A stretch of 53,465 bases of DNA from JACQAI01 sp035507915 (GTDB lineage: Bacteria > Pseudomonadota > Alphaproteobacteria > Elsterales > Elsteraceae), in assembly GCA_035507915.1 (NCBI GenBank), contig DATJNS010000147.1:1-53465 (forward strand), written 5' to 3'. The stretch's first letter is position 1. The number at the start of each line of letters is the position of its first letter. The translations under genes and the position numbers were made by a program. Below are positions 31,617-40,065 of this stretch, piece by piece. The notes under the pieces are model-generated. The model was not told the origin of the DNA. It saw nothing but the letters and a program-made list of their open reading frames with translations, and searched no databases.

Positions 31617-34438
31617 GCCCGTCCCTCCCCGCCGTGTTCGGCGCCGTTGCCGTTGGCGCCGCCGTTCGACGCCGTACCGTTGCCGCCTTCCGCGCCGTCG
31701 GTGTCGGCGATGCGCGTCACCGAGACCACGCGGTCGCCCTCCTCGACGCGCAACAGGGTCACGCCCTGGGTCTTGCGTCCGGCGATGCGCACGTCGTGCA
31801 CGGGGGTGCGGATCAGCTGCCCGCCGTCGGTCATCAACATCACCTCGTCGTTCGCCTCGACCGGGAACGACGCCACGACGTCGCCGTTGCGCGCCGTCAC
31901 CTCGATGTTGGCGATGCCCGAGCCGCCGCGCCCGGTGGTGCGGTACTCGTAAGCCGAGCTGCGCTTGCCGAAACCGTTCTCCGTCACCGTGAGGAGGAAC
32001 TGCTCGGCGCCCGCGAGCGCCGCGTAGCGTTCCTCGCCGAGCCGCGCCAGCGCCTCCTCCTGGTTGCCGCCGCCGTTGGCGTCGTCGGGCTCCGCGGCTT
32101 CGCCGCTCTGGCGCCGGCGCGCGTTCGCCAGGCGCAGATAGTCGTCACGCTCCTCGGTGGTCGCCTCGACCGAGTTCAGCACCGAGATCGAGATCACCTC
32201 GTCGTCGCCGCCGGCCTCGTCGGGCGCGAGCCTGATGCCGCGCACGCCGGTCGAGGTGCGGCTCGAGAACACGCGCACGTCGCCGACGCCGAAGCGGATG
32301 CACTTGCCGGCGCGGCTCGCCAGCAGGATGTCCTGGTCGGCGCGGCAGACCACGACGCCGACCAGCGCGCCGACCGAGTTGCCGTCGTCGTCCTCGAGCT
32401 TCATCGCGATCTTGCCGTTGGCCTTGATGTTGATGAAGTCCGACAGCGCGTTGCGCCGCACCTCGCCCTTCGACGTCGCGAACATCACGCTCAGGTGCTC
32501 GATCTCCTCGGTCGAGCCGGGCAGCGGCAGGATGGTCGCGATGCGCTCGCCCTCGGCGAGCGACGGCAGCAGGTTGATCACCGGCTTGCCGCGCGCCTGC
32601 GGCGCGCCCTCGGGCAGGCGCCACACCTTGAGCTCGAACGCGCGCCCGCCGGTGGTGAAGAACAGCACGGGCGTGTGGGTGTTGGCGACGAACAGCGTCT
32701 CGACGTAGTCCTCCTCGCGCGTCGCCATGCCGACGCGGCCCTTGCCGCCGCGGTTCTGCGCCCGGTAGGTCGACAACGGCACGCGCTTGACGTAGCCGAG
32801 ATGGCTCACCGTGACGACCATGTCCTCGCGCTGGATCAGGTCCTCGATGTCGGTATCGAGCTCGGAGTCCTCGATCCGCGTGCGCCGCGGCGTCGCGAAC
32901 GCCTCCTTGACCTTGACGAGCTCGTCGCGCAGCAGCGCCATCAGCCGCGGCCGCGAGCCCAGGATGTCGAGCAGGTCGACGATCTCCTTGCCGAGCTCGG
33001 TCAGCTCCTCGGCGATCTTGTCGCGCTCGAGCCCGGTGAGCCGCTGCAGCCGGAGCTCGAGGATGGCGCGCGCCTGGACGTCCGACAGGCGGTAGACGCC
33101 GCCCGCCTCGATGCCGCGGCCGGGCTCGTCGATCAGCTTGATCAGCGCCGCGACCTCGGTGGCCGGCCACGGCTCGGCGGTCAGACGCTCCTTGGCGACC
33201 GCCGGATCGGGCGACGAGCGGATGATCGCGATCATCTTGTCGATGTTGGCGACCGCGATTGCGAGCCCGACCAGCACGTGGGCGCGGTCGCGCGCCTTGC
33301 CGAGCTGGAACGTGGTGCGCCGGGTGATCACCTCGCGGCGAAACTCGATGAAGGCCTCGAGGATCGCCTTCAGCCCGAGCATCTCGGGCCGGCCGCGGTT
33401 GAGCGCCAGGCTGTTGACGCCGAAGCTGGTCTGCAGCTGGGAATGCCGCCACAGCTGGTTGAGCACGACGTCCGACGAGGCGTCGCGCTTGAGCTCGATG
33501 ACCACGCGCACGCCGTCGCGATCGCTCTCGTCGCGCAGGTCGGAGATGCCGTCGATGACCTTCTCGTGCACCAGCTCGGCGATGCGCTCGATCATACGCG
33601 CCTTGTTCACCTGATAGGGGATCTCGGTGACGATGATCGCCTCGCGGTCCTTGCGGATCTCCTCGATGTGGGTGCGCGACCGCATCACGATCGAGCCGCG
33701 CCCGAAATGCGCCGCCTCGCGGATGCCCATGCGGCCGATCACGCTGGCGCCGGTCGGAAAATCCGGACCGGGCACCAGCTCGAGCAGCTGGTCGGTCGAG
33801 GTCTCGGGGTCGTCGATCAGCGCGCAGCACGCGTCGATCACCTCGCCCAGGTTGTGCGGCGCGATGTTGGTCGCCATGCCGACCGCGATGCCGCCCGCGC
33901 CGTTGACCAGCAGGTTGGGAAACTCGGCCGGCAGGACGGTCGGCTCGTGGCGGCTCTCGTCGTAGTTCGATTGGAAGTCTACGGTCTCCTTGTCGATGTC
34001 GGCGAGCAGGGTCTCCGACACGCGCGCGAGCCGCGCCTCGGTGTAGCGCATCGCCGCCGGCGGATCACCGTCCATCGAGCCGAAATTGCCCTGCCCCTCG
34101 ATCAGCGGCACGCGCATCGAGAAGTCCTGCACCATGCGGACCAGCGCGTCGTAGATCGCGCTGTCGCCGTGCGGGTGATACTGGCCCATGACGTCGCCGA
34201 CGATGCGCGCCGCCTTGCGGAAGGCGCGGTTCCAGTCGTAGCCGCCCTCCTTCATGGCGTAGAGGATGCGGCGGTGCACCGGCTTGAGCCCGTCGCGCAC
34301 GTCCGGCAGCGCGCGCGCCACGATCACGCTCATCGCGTAATCGAGGTAGCTCTTGCGCATCTCCTCTTCGATGGCGATCGGGGTGACGTCGAAACCGGGT
34401 GTGCCGGGCGGGGCTGGCGGCTGCGGAACGGAGGTCAA
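31613..34438 (-). CDS. gyrA: DNA gyrase subunit A
   Basis: 941 residues, longer than E. coli GyrA (875). Catalytic tyrosine Y132 in MRYTEARL; quinolone-site residues S93 and D97 in HPHGDSAIYDALVR match the sensitive form. The C-terminal wrapping domain has the GyrA box QNRGGKGR. Extra length lies in an Asn/Gly-rich insertion near DDANGGGNQEE and a Gly/Asn-rich tail. The start appears to be TTG 34438 (AAGGTAAGG upstream); the first ATG in frame falls inside the conserved N-terminus. It introduces negative supercoils together with GyrB, which is not in the window. coaD is coupled downstream. Confidence 0.97.
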   Translation of the reverse strand: MTSVPQPPAPPGTPGFDVTPIAIEEEMRKSYLDYAMSVIVARALPDVRDGLKPVHRRILYAMKEGGYDWNRAFRKAARIVGDVMGQYHPHGDSAIYDALVRMVQDFSMRVPLIEGQGNFGSMDGDPPAAMRYTEARLARVSETLLADIDKETVDFQSNYDESRHEPTVLPAEFPNLLVNGAGGIAVGMATNIAPHNLGEVIDACCALIDDPETSTDQLLELVPGPDFPTGASVIGRMGIREAAHFGRGSIVMRSRTHIEEIRKDREAIIVTEIPYQVNKARMIERIAELVHEKVIDGISDLRDESDRDGVRVVIELKRDASSDVVLNQLWRHSQLQTSFGVNSLALNRGRPEMLGLKAILEAFIEFRREVITRRTTFQLGKARDRAHVLVGLAIAVANIDKMIAIIRSSPDPAVAKERLTAEPWPATEVAALIKLIDEPGRGIEAGGVYRLSDVQARAILELRLQRLTGLERDKIAEELTELGKEIVDLLDILGSRPRLMALLRDELVKVKEAFATPRRTRIEDSELDTDIEDLIQREDMVVTVSHLGYVKRVPLSTYRAQNRGGKGRVGMATREEDYVETLFVANTHTPVLFFTTGGRAFELKVWRLPEGAPQARGKPVINLLPSLAEGERIATILPLPGSTEEIEHLSVMFATSKGEVRRNALSDFINIKANGKIAMKLEDDDGNSVGALVGVVVCRADQDILLASRAGKCIRFGVGDVRVFSSRTSTGVRGIRLAPDEAGGDDEVISISVLNSVEATTEERDDYLRLANARRRQSGEAAEPDDANGGGNQEEALARLGEERYAALAGAEQFLLTVTENGFGKRSSAYEYRTTGRGGSGIANIEVTARNGDVVASFPVEANDEVMLMTDGGQLIRTPVHDVRIAGRKTQGVTLLRVEEGDRVVSVTRIADTDGAEGGNGTASNGGANGNGAEHGGEGRA

Positions 34439-34563
34439 ATTGGCCTTACCTTGAGGTCGATCTTTCGGGGGGCGGACCAGGTCCTTGCCGGGTCCCGGAA
34501 ACTATCTAAAAACCTAGCAGATCCCGCACCTGCGAACAATCGGAGCCGGGGTTTCGCGGTGCG

Positions 34564-35022
34564 CTATTTTCCCTCGCCCGCCAAGCCTTTAGCCGGCGGC
34601 AGCGAGTACGTCACGACGGCATGGGCGACCGGCTCGGCGAGGCCCTCGGACAGCAGGGTCACGTCGCCGACCGCGAGCCGCTTGCCGAGCTTCAGGAGCC
34701 GTCCCTCGGCGGTCATCGCGGCCGGCTCGGGACGACGCAGGAAGTTGATCGACAGGCTGGTCGTCACCGCGAGGTCGACCCGCCCGAGACGGCTCATCAC
34801 CAGCCCGTACATCGCGATGTCGGCGAGCGCCATCTGGGCCGGGCCGGCGATCGTGCCGCCCGGCCGCAGCAGCCGATCGGACGCCGGCATCACGAGCGAT
34901 ATGGTGCCGAATCCGAGCGTTTTCACCTCGATGCCGAGCTGGCCGACATAGGGCACGAGGTCGCGCATCACCGCGGCAAACTCCTCGGCCGTGATGCGCG
35001 GCGGCTTGGCGGTCGGGCTCAT
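34564..35022 (-). CDS. PaaI-family hotdog thioesterase
   Basis: 152 residues, one hotdog fold. The characteristic block LRPGGTIAGPAQMALADIAMYGLVMSRLG forms the active-site helix region, followed by AVTTSLSINFLRRPEPAAM. Such enzymes hydrolyse aryl- or acyl-CoA thioesters in the cytosol. ATG 35022 begins before the domain. It lies upstream of gyrA on the same strand but 125 bases apart, so it is probably a separate transcript. Confidence 0.9.
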   Translation of the reverse strand: MSPTAKPPRITAEEFAAVMRDLVPYVGQLGIEVKTLGFGTISLVMPASDRLLRPGGTIAGPAQMALADIAMYGLVMSRLGRVDLAVTTSLSINFLRRPEPAAMTAEGRLLKLGKRLAVGDVTLLSEGLAEPVAHAVVTYSLPPAKGLAGEGK

Positions 35023-35217
35023 GGCGCGGCGAGGCTAGAAACCGCGCCGGCGGAAGTAAACCGTTCGTGCCGATTCGCCCAACTTTTGGGCAGACGGACG
35101 GCGGCCGCCAATGCCGTCTCCCGCCAACGGCGCCGTGTCGGGCTCCCGCCGTTGGCGCGCCGGCTGGCGCGGAACTTGCCATTCCGCGATCGAGGACGAC
35201 CCAGTGGAGGACGCGTC

Positions 35218-35661
35218 ATGTCGAAGGAGCAGCTCGCCGCCAAGATCAAGCAGATCAAGAAGCAGAAGAAGCTTACCTGGAAGCACATCGCCGAGGCCGT
35301 CGGCATGTCGCCCGTGTGGACCACCGCGGCGTGCCTCGGCCAGATGTCGATGGAGCCGCACCACGCCGAGAAGGCCGCCAAGCTGCTCGGCCTCAGCGAT
35401 GCCGAGAAGGAGCTGCTGACCGAGATTCCCTATCGCGGCTCGCTGCCGACCGCGGTGCCGACCGATCCGCTGATCTACCGCTTCTACGAGCTCGTCCAGG
35501 TCTACGGCACGACCTGGAAGGCGCTGATCGAGGAGGAGTTCGGCGACGGCATCATGAGCGCGATCGACTTCGACATGGCGCTGGAGCGCCAGCCCGACCC
35601 CAAGGGCGATCGCGTGCGCGTCACGATGACGGGCAAGTTCCTGCCTTACAAACGCTACTAG
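35218..35661 (+). CDS. cynS: cyanate hydratase (cyanase)
   Basis: 147 residues with the cyanase layout: a helix-turn-helix-like N-terminal domain (LTWKHIAEAVGMSPVWTTAACLGQ) and the C-terminal catalytic domain. The three catalytic residues are R88 and E91 in IYRFYELVQ and S114 in GDGIMSAIDFD. The decamer converts cyanate and bicarbonate to ammonia and carbon dioxide. ATG 35218 follows TGGAGGA. Carbonic anhydrase (cynT) and a cyanate transporter are not adjacent, so this is a stand-alone cyanase. Confidence 0.97.
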   Translation: MSKEQLAAKIKQIKKQKKLTWKHIAEAVGMSPVWTTAACLGQMSMEPHHAEKAAKLLGLSDAEKELLTEIPYRGSLPTAVPTDPLIYRFYELVQVYGTTWKALIEEEFGDGIMSAIDFDMALERQPDPKGDRVRVTMTGKFLPYKRY

Positions 35662-35663
35662 CT

Positions 35664-35743
35664 TCAGGAGCCGGAAGTCGGGTGTCGGGACTCAGGTTGC
35701 CCGTTAAAAACCTGATACCTGACCCCTGACTCCCGGCCCCTGA
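35664..35743. repeat. foldback of two heptad-repeat arrays between convergent stops
   Basis: The arm at 35664-35697 and the reverse complement of 35710-35743 agree at 27 of 34 positions, around a 12-base loop containing TTAAAAA. Each arm is itself a run of heptads of the type TCAGGNN (right arm: ACCTGAT, ACCTGAC, CCCTGAC, TCCCGGC, CCCTGAA). It fills the whole gap between the cynS and lctP stops and could act as a bidirectional terminator or be a mobile repeat. Confidence 0.8.
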
Positions 35744-35746
35744 ACT

Positions 35747-37399
35747 CTAGCCCGGTCCGCCGATCACGAGCTGCGTGAATGGCGACACGTAGGCCTGCAG
35801 CATGATGAGGCCGCCCACCAGGCAGGCCAGCGCCAGGCTGTGGAAGAACACGTAGCGCAGGATCTCGCCCTCGTGGCCGTACCAGCGCGTGGCGGTCGAC
35901 GCGACGACGATGCTCTGCGCATCGATCATCTTGCCCATCACGCCGCCGGAGCTGTTGGCCGCCGCGGTCAAGATCGGATTCAGGCCGAGTTGCTGCGCGG
36001 TGATGCGCTGCAGGCTGCCGAACAGCACGTTGGAGGCCGTGTCGGAGCCGGTCAGCGCCACGCCAAGCCAGCCCAGCAGCGCGGCGAAGAACGGGTAGAG
36101 CACGCCGGTGCGCGCGAAGGCGAGGCCGAGCGTCGCGTCGATCCCCGCGTAGCGCGTCGTGATGCCGATCGCGAGCATCGCCGCGATGGTGAGCAGCGAA
36201 TAGCGCACCAGCTTGAGGGTGGTGCCGTAGGTCTTCACCATCTGGCCGACCGACAGCCCCATGGCCAAGCCGGCGACGACCGCGGCGAGCAGGATGCCGG
36301 AGCCGGTCGCCGACAGCCAGTTGAACAGGAAGCGCGCGGCCTCCGGCGTCGGCTTCGTCACGACGGGCGGCACGCGCTGGACCATGTTGTGCAGCCCCGG
36401 CACGTCGAACACGTAGTTCGAGATGCCGTTGAGGAAGTTGCGCACGTCCTGCAGGCCCCACAGGAAGGCGAACACCGCGAGGATCAGCCACGGCACCCAG
36501 GCGCGCACGACTTCGCCGGTCGGGTGACGCTCGAAGTGGGCCGGCGGCGCGCTCGCCTCGCCGCCGATCGCCACCGAGGTCCAGACGCGCGCCGGCTGCC
36601 AGACGCGCAGGAACGCGATCAGCGCCGCCATCGAAACGACCGCCGCGACGACGTCGACCAGCCACGGTCCGTGATAGTTCGAGACCAGGTACTGCGGGAC
36701 GGCGAAGGACACGCCGGCGACCAGGATCGCGGGCCACACCCCGAGCATGCCGCGGAAGCCGGCGAACGCCCAGATCAGCCAGAACGGCACCAGCAGCGAG
36801 AAGAACGGCAGCTGGCGTCCGACCATCGCGGACAGCTGGAACAGGTCGAGCCCGGTGACCTGCTGCAGGCCGATGATCGGCGTGCCGAGCGCGCCGTAGG
36901 CGACCGGCGCGGTGTTGGCGATCAGCGACAGGCCGGACGCCGCCAGCGGCGAGAAGCCGAGACCGATCAGGATCGCGCCGGTCACCGCGACCGGCGTACC
37001 GAAACCCGATGCGCCCTCGAAGAACGCCCCGAAGCTGAAGGCGATCAGCAGCAGCTGCAGGCGCCGGTCCTCGGTGACCAGCGCCAAGCTGTCCTGCATC
37101 ACCTTGAAGAGCCCCTTCTGCAAGGTGAGCTGGTAGAGGAAGATCACGTTGAGGATGATCCAGCCGATGGGGAACAGCCCGGTGCACGCGCCATAGATCG
37201 CGGTTACCACCGCCATCGAGGCCGGCATGCCGAACACCAGCACCGCGATCAGCAACGCGGCGAGCAGGCCGAGCAGCGCCGCGAAGTGCGCCTTGATCCG
37301 GAAGATGCCGAGCGCGCCCAGCAGGACCGCGACCGGCACGACCGCGAGAAACGTCGACAGCGCCGGACTTCCGACCGGGTCGTAGACTTGCTGCCACAT
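35747..37399 (-). CDS. lctP: L-lactate permease family transporter
   Basis: 550 residues, about 12-14 membrane helices. Family blocks include GLFPIGWIILNVIFLY, FSFGAFFEGASGFGTPVAV, APVAYGALGTPIIGLQQVTG and GSDTASNVLFGSLQ near the C-terminus. It imports lactate (and often glycolate) with protons across the inner membrane. No lactate dehydrogenase or lldR regulator lies beside it. ATG 37399 begins at the family's usual start. The 102 bases upstream hold no clear regulatory motif. Confidence 0.94.
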   Translation of the reverse strand: MWQQVYDPVGSPALSTFLAVVPVAVLLGALGIFRIKAHFAALLGLLAALLIAVLVFGMPASMAVVTAIYGACTGLFPIGWIILNVIFLYQLTLQKGLFKVMQDSLALVTEDRRLQLLLIAFSFGAFFEGASGFGTPVAVTGAILIGLGFSPLAASGLSLIANTAPVAYGALGTPIIGLQQVTGLDLFQLSAMVGRQLPFFSLLVPFWLIWAFAGFRGMLGVWPAILVAGVSFAVPQYLVSNYHGPWLVDVVAAVVSMAALIAFLRVWQPARVWTSVAIGGEASAPPAHFERHPTGEVVRAWVPWLILAVFAFLWGLQDVRNFLNGISNYVFDVPGLHNMVQRVPPVVTKPTPEAARFLFNWLSATGSGILLAAVVAGLAMGLSVGQMVKTYGTTLKLVRYSLLTIAAMLAIGITTRYAGIDATLGLAFARTGVLYPFFAALLGWLGVALTGSDTASNVLFGSLQRITAQQLGLNPILTAAANSSGGVMGKMIDAQSIVVASTATRWYGHEGEILRYVFFHSLALACLVGGLIMLQAYVSPFTQLVIGGPG

Positions 37400-37501
37400 T
37401 GGAGGCGCCCCCTCCCCGAGTCCTGATTTTGGCGCAGTCTACGACAAAACTCCTACCAGATACAGGGGCTTATATGGAGGGCTGCCCCAGGTCTGGTGGT
37501 T

Positions 37502-38275
37502 CTAGGCGCCTGCGCCCAGTCCGAAGCGGGCCCTGAGCTGGGCCGCGCTCGCCGCGATGCCGGCCTCGAGGGCGGCGAGCGCGTGCGCAATCGCGCCGGC
37601 ATCGCCGCCGCCGCTGACCGCCTCGACCCGCGCCGCCAGGTCGGATACCGCGTCCAGGCCGTAGCTGCCCGCGGTGCCTTTGAGCGAGTGCGCGACCCGC
37701 TCGAGCTGGGCGTGGTCGCCGGCGTCGCGCAGCCCGGCCATCAGCGCGATGCGCCGCGTCAGGTCGACCAGGAAGGTCTCGATCAGGCGGCGGAACTCGG
37801 ATTCGCCGACGGCCGCGAGCAGCTGCTCGAGCCGGCCGAGATCGCTCACGCCGCGGCAGCGCTGCCAGATCGCGCGCACCAGCTCGGGCAGCTTGACGGG
37901 ATCATAGGGTTTGCCGATCACGTCGGCGGCGCCGAGCTCGCGATAGCGGGTCATGTCGTCGTCCTGGACCTTTGCCGTCATGAAGATCACCGGGATCTCG
38001 GCGAGCGCCGGCAGTCGGCGCAGCGCCGCCAGCGTGGCGGGGCCGTCCATCCCCGGCATCATGACGTCGAGCAGGATCACGTCGGGCGCGAACGCCTCGA
38101 CCGCGGTCAGCGCCTCGCCGCCCGACGCGCAGGTCATGACCGTGAACCCGCCGACCTTCTCGAGCGAGATGCGCGTGAGCAACGTCAGGGTCGGATCGTC
38201 GTCGACATAGAGCAGGCGCGACAAGGTCGGCGCCGGCGGGGACGGCGCCGACGGGTTGCGCTTGGCTGGGCTCAT
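37502..38275 (-). CDS. response regulator with C-terminal Hpt domain
   Basis: 257 residues. REC domain about 20-135: acidic cluster D25-D27, phospho-acceptor D70 in VILLDVMMPGMDG, T100 and K122. Hpt domain about 150-250 with the phospho-His H196 in VAHSLKGTAGSYG. Such REC-Hpt proteins act as phosphorelay intermediates between hybrid kinases and final regulators. A Pro-rich start and Ala-rich tail flank the domains. No kinase is adjacent, so the partner is unknown. Confidence 0.92.
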   Translation of the reverse strand: MSPAKRNPSAPSPPAPTLSRLLYVDDDPTLTLLTRISLEKVGGFTVMTCASGGEALTAVEAFAPDVILLDVMMPGMDGPATLAALRRLPALAEIPVIFMTAKVQDDDMTRYRELGAADVIGKPYDPVKLPELVRAIWQRCRGVSDLGRLEQLLAAVGESEFRRLIETFLVDLTRRIALMAGLRDAGDHAQLERVAHSLKGTAGSYGLDAVSDLAARVEAVSGGGDAGAIAHALAALEAGIAASAAQLRARFGLGAGA

Positions 38276-38373
38276 GCGGTCACCGTCGGCTCACCGCGCG
38301 CGATCCTAGCAAGTTTCGCGGGTCCCCGCGAACAATGCGGCCCCGCCCTGCGCCGGCTGCGGCCCTGCGACGC

Positions 38374-38402
38374 TTTGGCCGGGCGGTCGTCCTTGCTAGG
38401 CT
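38374..38402 (+). promoter_or_regulatory. promoter with leaderless start for the 38409 gene
   Basis: TTTGGC at 38374-38379, 17-base spacer, TAGGCT at 38397-38402, then six bases to ATG 38409. Transcription would start at the codon. Confidence 0.45.
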
Positions 38403-38408
38403 GGCGCC

Positions 38409-38834
38409 ATGCGTACGCCCCGCCGCCGCGCCAGCCGCCTGCGTTTTTTGCCCGAGATCCCTCGCTTGCCGATCGCGCTCGCGGCCACGGCATTGGCCTT
38501 GGCGAGCCTGGTCGCGACCCCCCGGCCGAGCCTGGCGCAAGAGGCGGTGCAGGCGATCGCCACGCCCGGGCTCGCCGAGCTCCAGGTGTGCCGCAGCTGG
38601 ATCGTGATGCGGACCTGCAACGCCTACCATCGCGTCGACGTGCCGCCGCGGATCGCGGTCGGCGACCAGCTGTCGCTGATCTTCGGCTCGAACAACAAGA
38701 CCATGATTTTCGAGGTCGCCGCCATCCGGCGCGGCGGCGACGCCTGCACGCTCTACACCGAGACGCCCGCCCCGGGCATCGACGAGAATCATGTCGACAA
38801 GCTGACGGTCGCGCCGTGCAACCAGCCGAGCTGA
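38409..38834 (+). CDS. exported hypothetical protein
   Basis: 141 residues. A long basic N-terminus precedes a signal sequence (LPIALAATALALASLVATPRPSLAQ). The mature domain has four Cys (CRSWIVMRTCNAYHRVDV, GDACTLY, VAPCNQPS), suggesting two disulphides, and a beta-rich pattern. It should be periplasmic. The opening after the signal resembles small OB- or barwin-like secreted domains only loosely. Convergent with the next gene, four bases apart. Confidence 0.65.
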   Translation: MRTPRRRASRLRFLPEIPRLPIALAATALALASLVATPRPSLAQEAVQAIATPGLAELQVCRSWIVMRTCNAYHRVDVPPRIAVGDQLSLIFGSNNKTMIFEVAAIRRGGDACTLYTETPAPGIDENHVDKLTVAPCNQPS

Positions 38835-38838
38835 TGCG

Positions 38839-39162
38839 TCAGGCGGCGAGCGCGGTGTCGTCGGCGCCGGCCAGGGCGGCGGCCGCTTCTTCGAGCGCCT
38901 GATCGACCTGTTGGCGCCAATCGGCGAAGCCCGTCACCACGTAGCCGTCGCGCTGCTGCTGGATCACCACGAGGACGTCGTTGGCCGTCTTGGCGAACCA
39001 GTAGCCGGGATATTCGTCGATCGGACGGAACGGCGCGCCGGGCACATCGGCCTCGCGCAGGCCGCGCAGCAGCACGTCGATCGGTTGGCGCTGCTGGCTC
39101 AGCAGCGGCATGTAGGCGCGGCTTGCCGCCGCCGACCAGGCGATGTTCTTCAGCCGCATCAT
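38839..39162 (-). CDS. small hypothetical protein
   Basis: 107 residues, soluble. It begins MMRLKNIAWSAAASRAYMPLLSQQ, a basic amphipathic stretch, then a compact domain (YPGYWFAKTANDVLVVIQQQRDGYVVTGFADWRQQVDQAL). The alternation of strands and a final helix suggests a small alpha/beta fold. No family or motif is recognised. It is convergent with the exported protein at 38409-38834. Confidence 0.6.
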   Translation of the reverse strand: MMRLKNIAWSAAASRAYMPLLSQQRQPIDVLLRGLREADVPGAPFRPIDEYPGYWFAKTANDVLVVIQQQRDGYVVTGFADWRQQVDQALEEAAAALAGADDTALAA

Positions 39163-39200
39163 GGTTTCGATCCCGCGGGCCGGGCGTCATGGCGCCGCGG

Positions 39201-39230
39201 TTGACACCCCCTCATGACGGCGCATTTATT
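39201..39230 (+). promoter_or_regulatory. sigma-70-like promoter upstream of the Cys-rich protein gene
   Basis: A perfect TTGACA (39201-39206) is followed after 18 bases by TTTATT (39225-39230). It lies 128 bases before GTG 39358, so a substantial untranslated leader would result if it drives that gene. Confidence 0.4.
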
Positions 39231-39357
39231 GCACCAACGCCGTGGACTTCTAGCATATTCCCGGCGTCTCCGCCAAAGGGCGCGCGGCCGCCGACACCGA
39301 AGCGATCGACGCCCGGATCACGACTAGGTACGAGGGGGCGGCTGGCCGGAGCGCAGC

Positions 39358-40065
39358 GTGGCGGACAGCGATAGCGCGACCATCGTCTACCGGTTTCATC
39401 TCGCGCACGGCGTCGAGGAGATTGCCCTGCGTTTCGACCGCGCGACCTTCGCGCTGCAGGAGCCGATCGACAAGCCGGCGGCCGATTGGGCCAGGCTCGA
39501 CTATCACCAATGCCCGAACTGTCCGCTCAGCCCGCGCGACAGCCCGCAATGCCCGTTCGCGCGCGGCCTGTCGGGCTTCGTCGAGCGCTTCGAGATCTTC
39601 CGGTCGTTCGACGAGGCGACCACGGAGGTCGTGACCTCCAGCCGAACCGTGATGGCGCACAAATCGCTGCAGGACGGCATGGCCTCGCTGGTCGGGCTGA
39701 TCGGCGCGACCTCGGGCTGTCCGCACCTGGCGTTCTTCCGGCCGATGGCACGGTTCCACCTGCCGTTCGCGCGCGACGACGAGACGCTGTTTCGCGTGTT
39801 CTCGATGTACCTGCTCGGGCGCTACCTCAGAGACAACGCGCTGGGCGCCGGGACGCTCGAGGACCTGCGCAAGCACACCGAGGCCGCGACGGTGGTCAAT
39901 CGCGGCATGGCGGACCGCATACGCGCCGCGTTCGACCGCGACGTCCTGGTCAACGCGGTCATCATCCTCGACATGTTCGCGCGCGCGGTGCCGTTCGCGA
40001 TCGAGGAGGGGCTCTTGGACCTGCGCGACATGTTCGGCCTGCCGTCCGTCGAAACCGACGACTGA
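39358..40065 (+). CDS. Cys-rich DUF6901-like protein of unknown function
   Basis: 235 residues from GTG 39358 (no ATG precedes the conserved part). After a beta-rich N-terminus (VYRFHLAHGVEEIALRFDR) comes H49-Q-C52-x2-C55-x9-C65, then LIGATSGC121PH. Four Cys and nearby His suggest a metal site. Blocks like ATSGCP and RPMARFHLPFA followed by ETLFRVFSMYLLGRYL fit a family I recall as DUF6901, widespread but uncharacterised; the DUF number is from memory. It is coupled to the GNAT gene by a TGATG overlap. Confidence 0.75.
   Translation: MADSDSATIVYRFHLAHGVEEIALRFDRATFALQEPIDKPAADWARLDYHQCPNCPLSPRDSPQCPFARGLSGFVERFEIFRSFDEATTEVVTSSRTVMAHKSLQDGMASLVGLIGATSGCPHLAFFRPMARFHLPFARDDETLFRVFSMYLLGRYLRDNALGAGTLEDLRKHTEAATVVNRGMADRIRAAFDRDVLVNAVIILDMFARAVPFAIEEGLLDLRDMFGLPSVETDD

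Noticed and set aside
31634..34951. Plus-strand open frame of 1105 codons
   Set aside because: It is the complement of gyrA. High G+C content keeps the opposite strand free of stops; the protein is His/Arg/Asp repetitive and matches no family.
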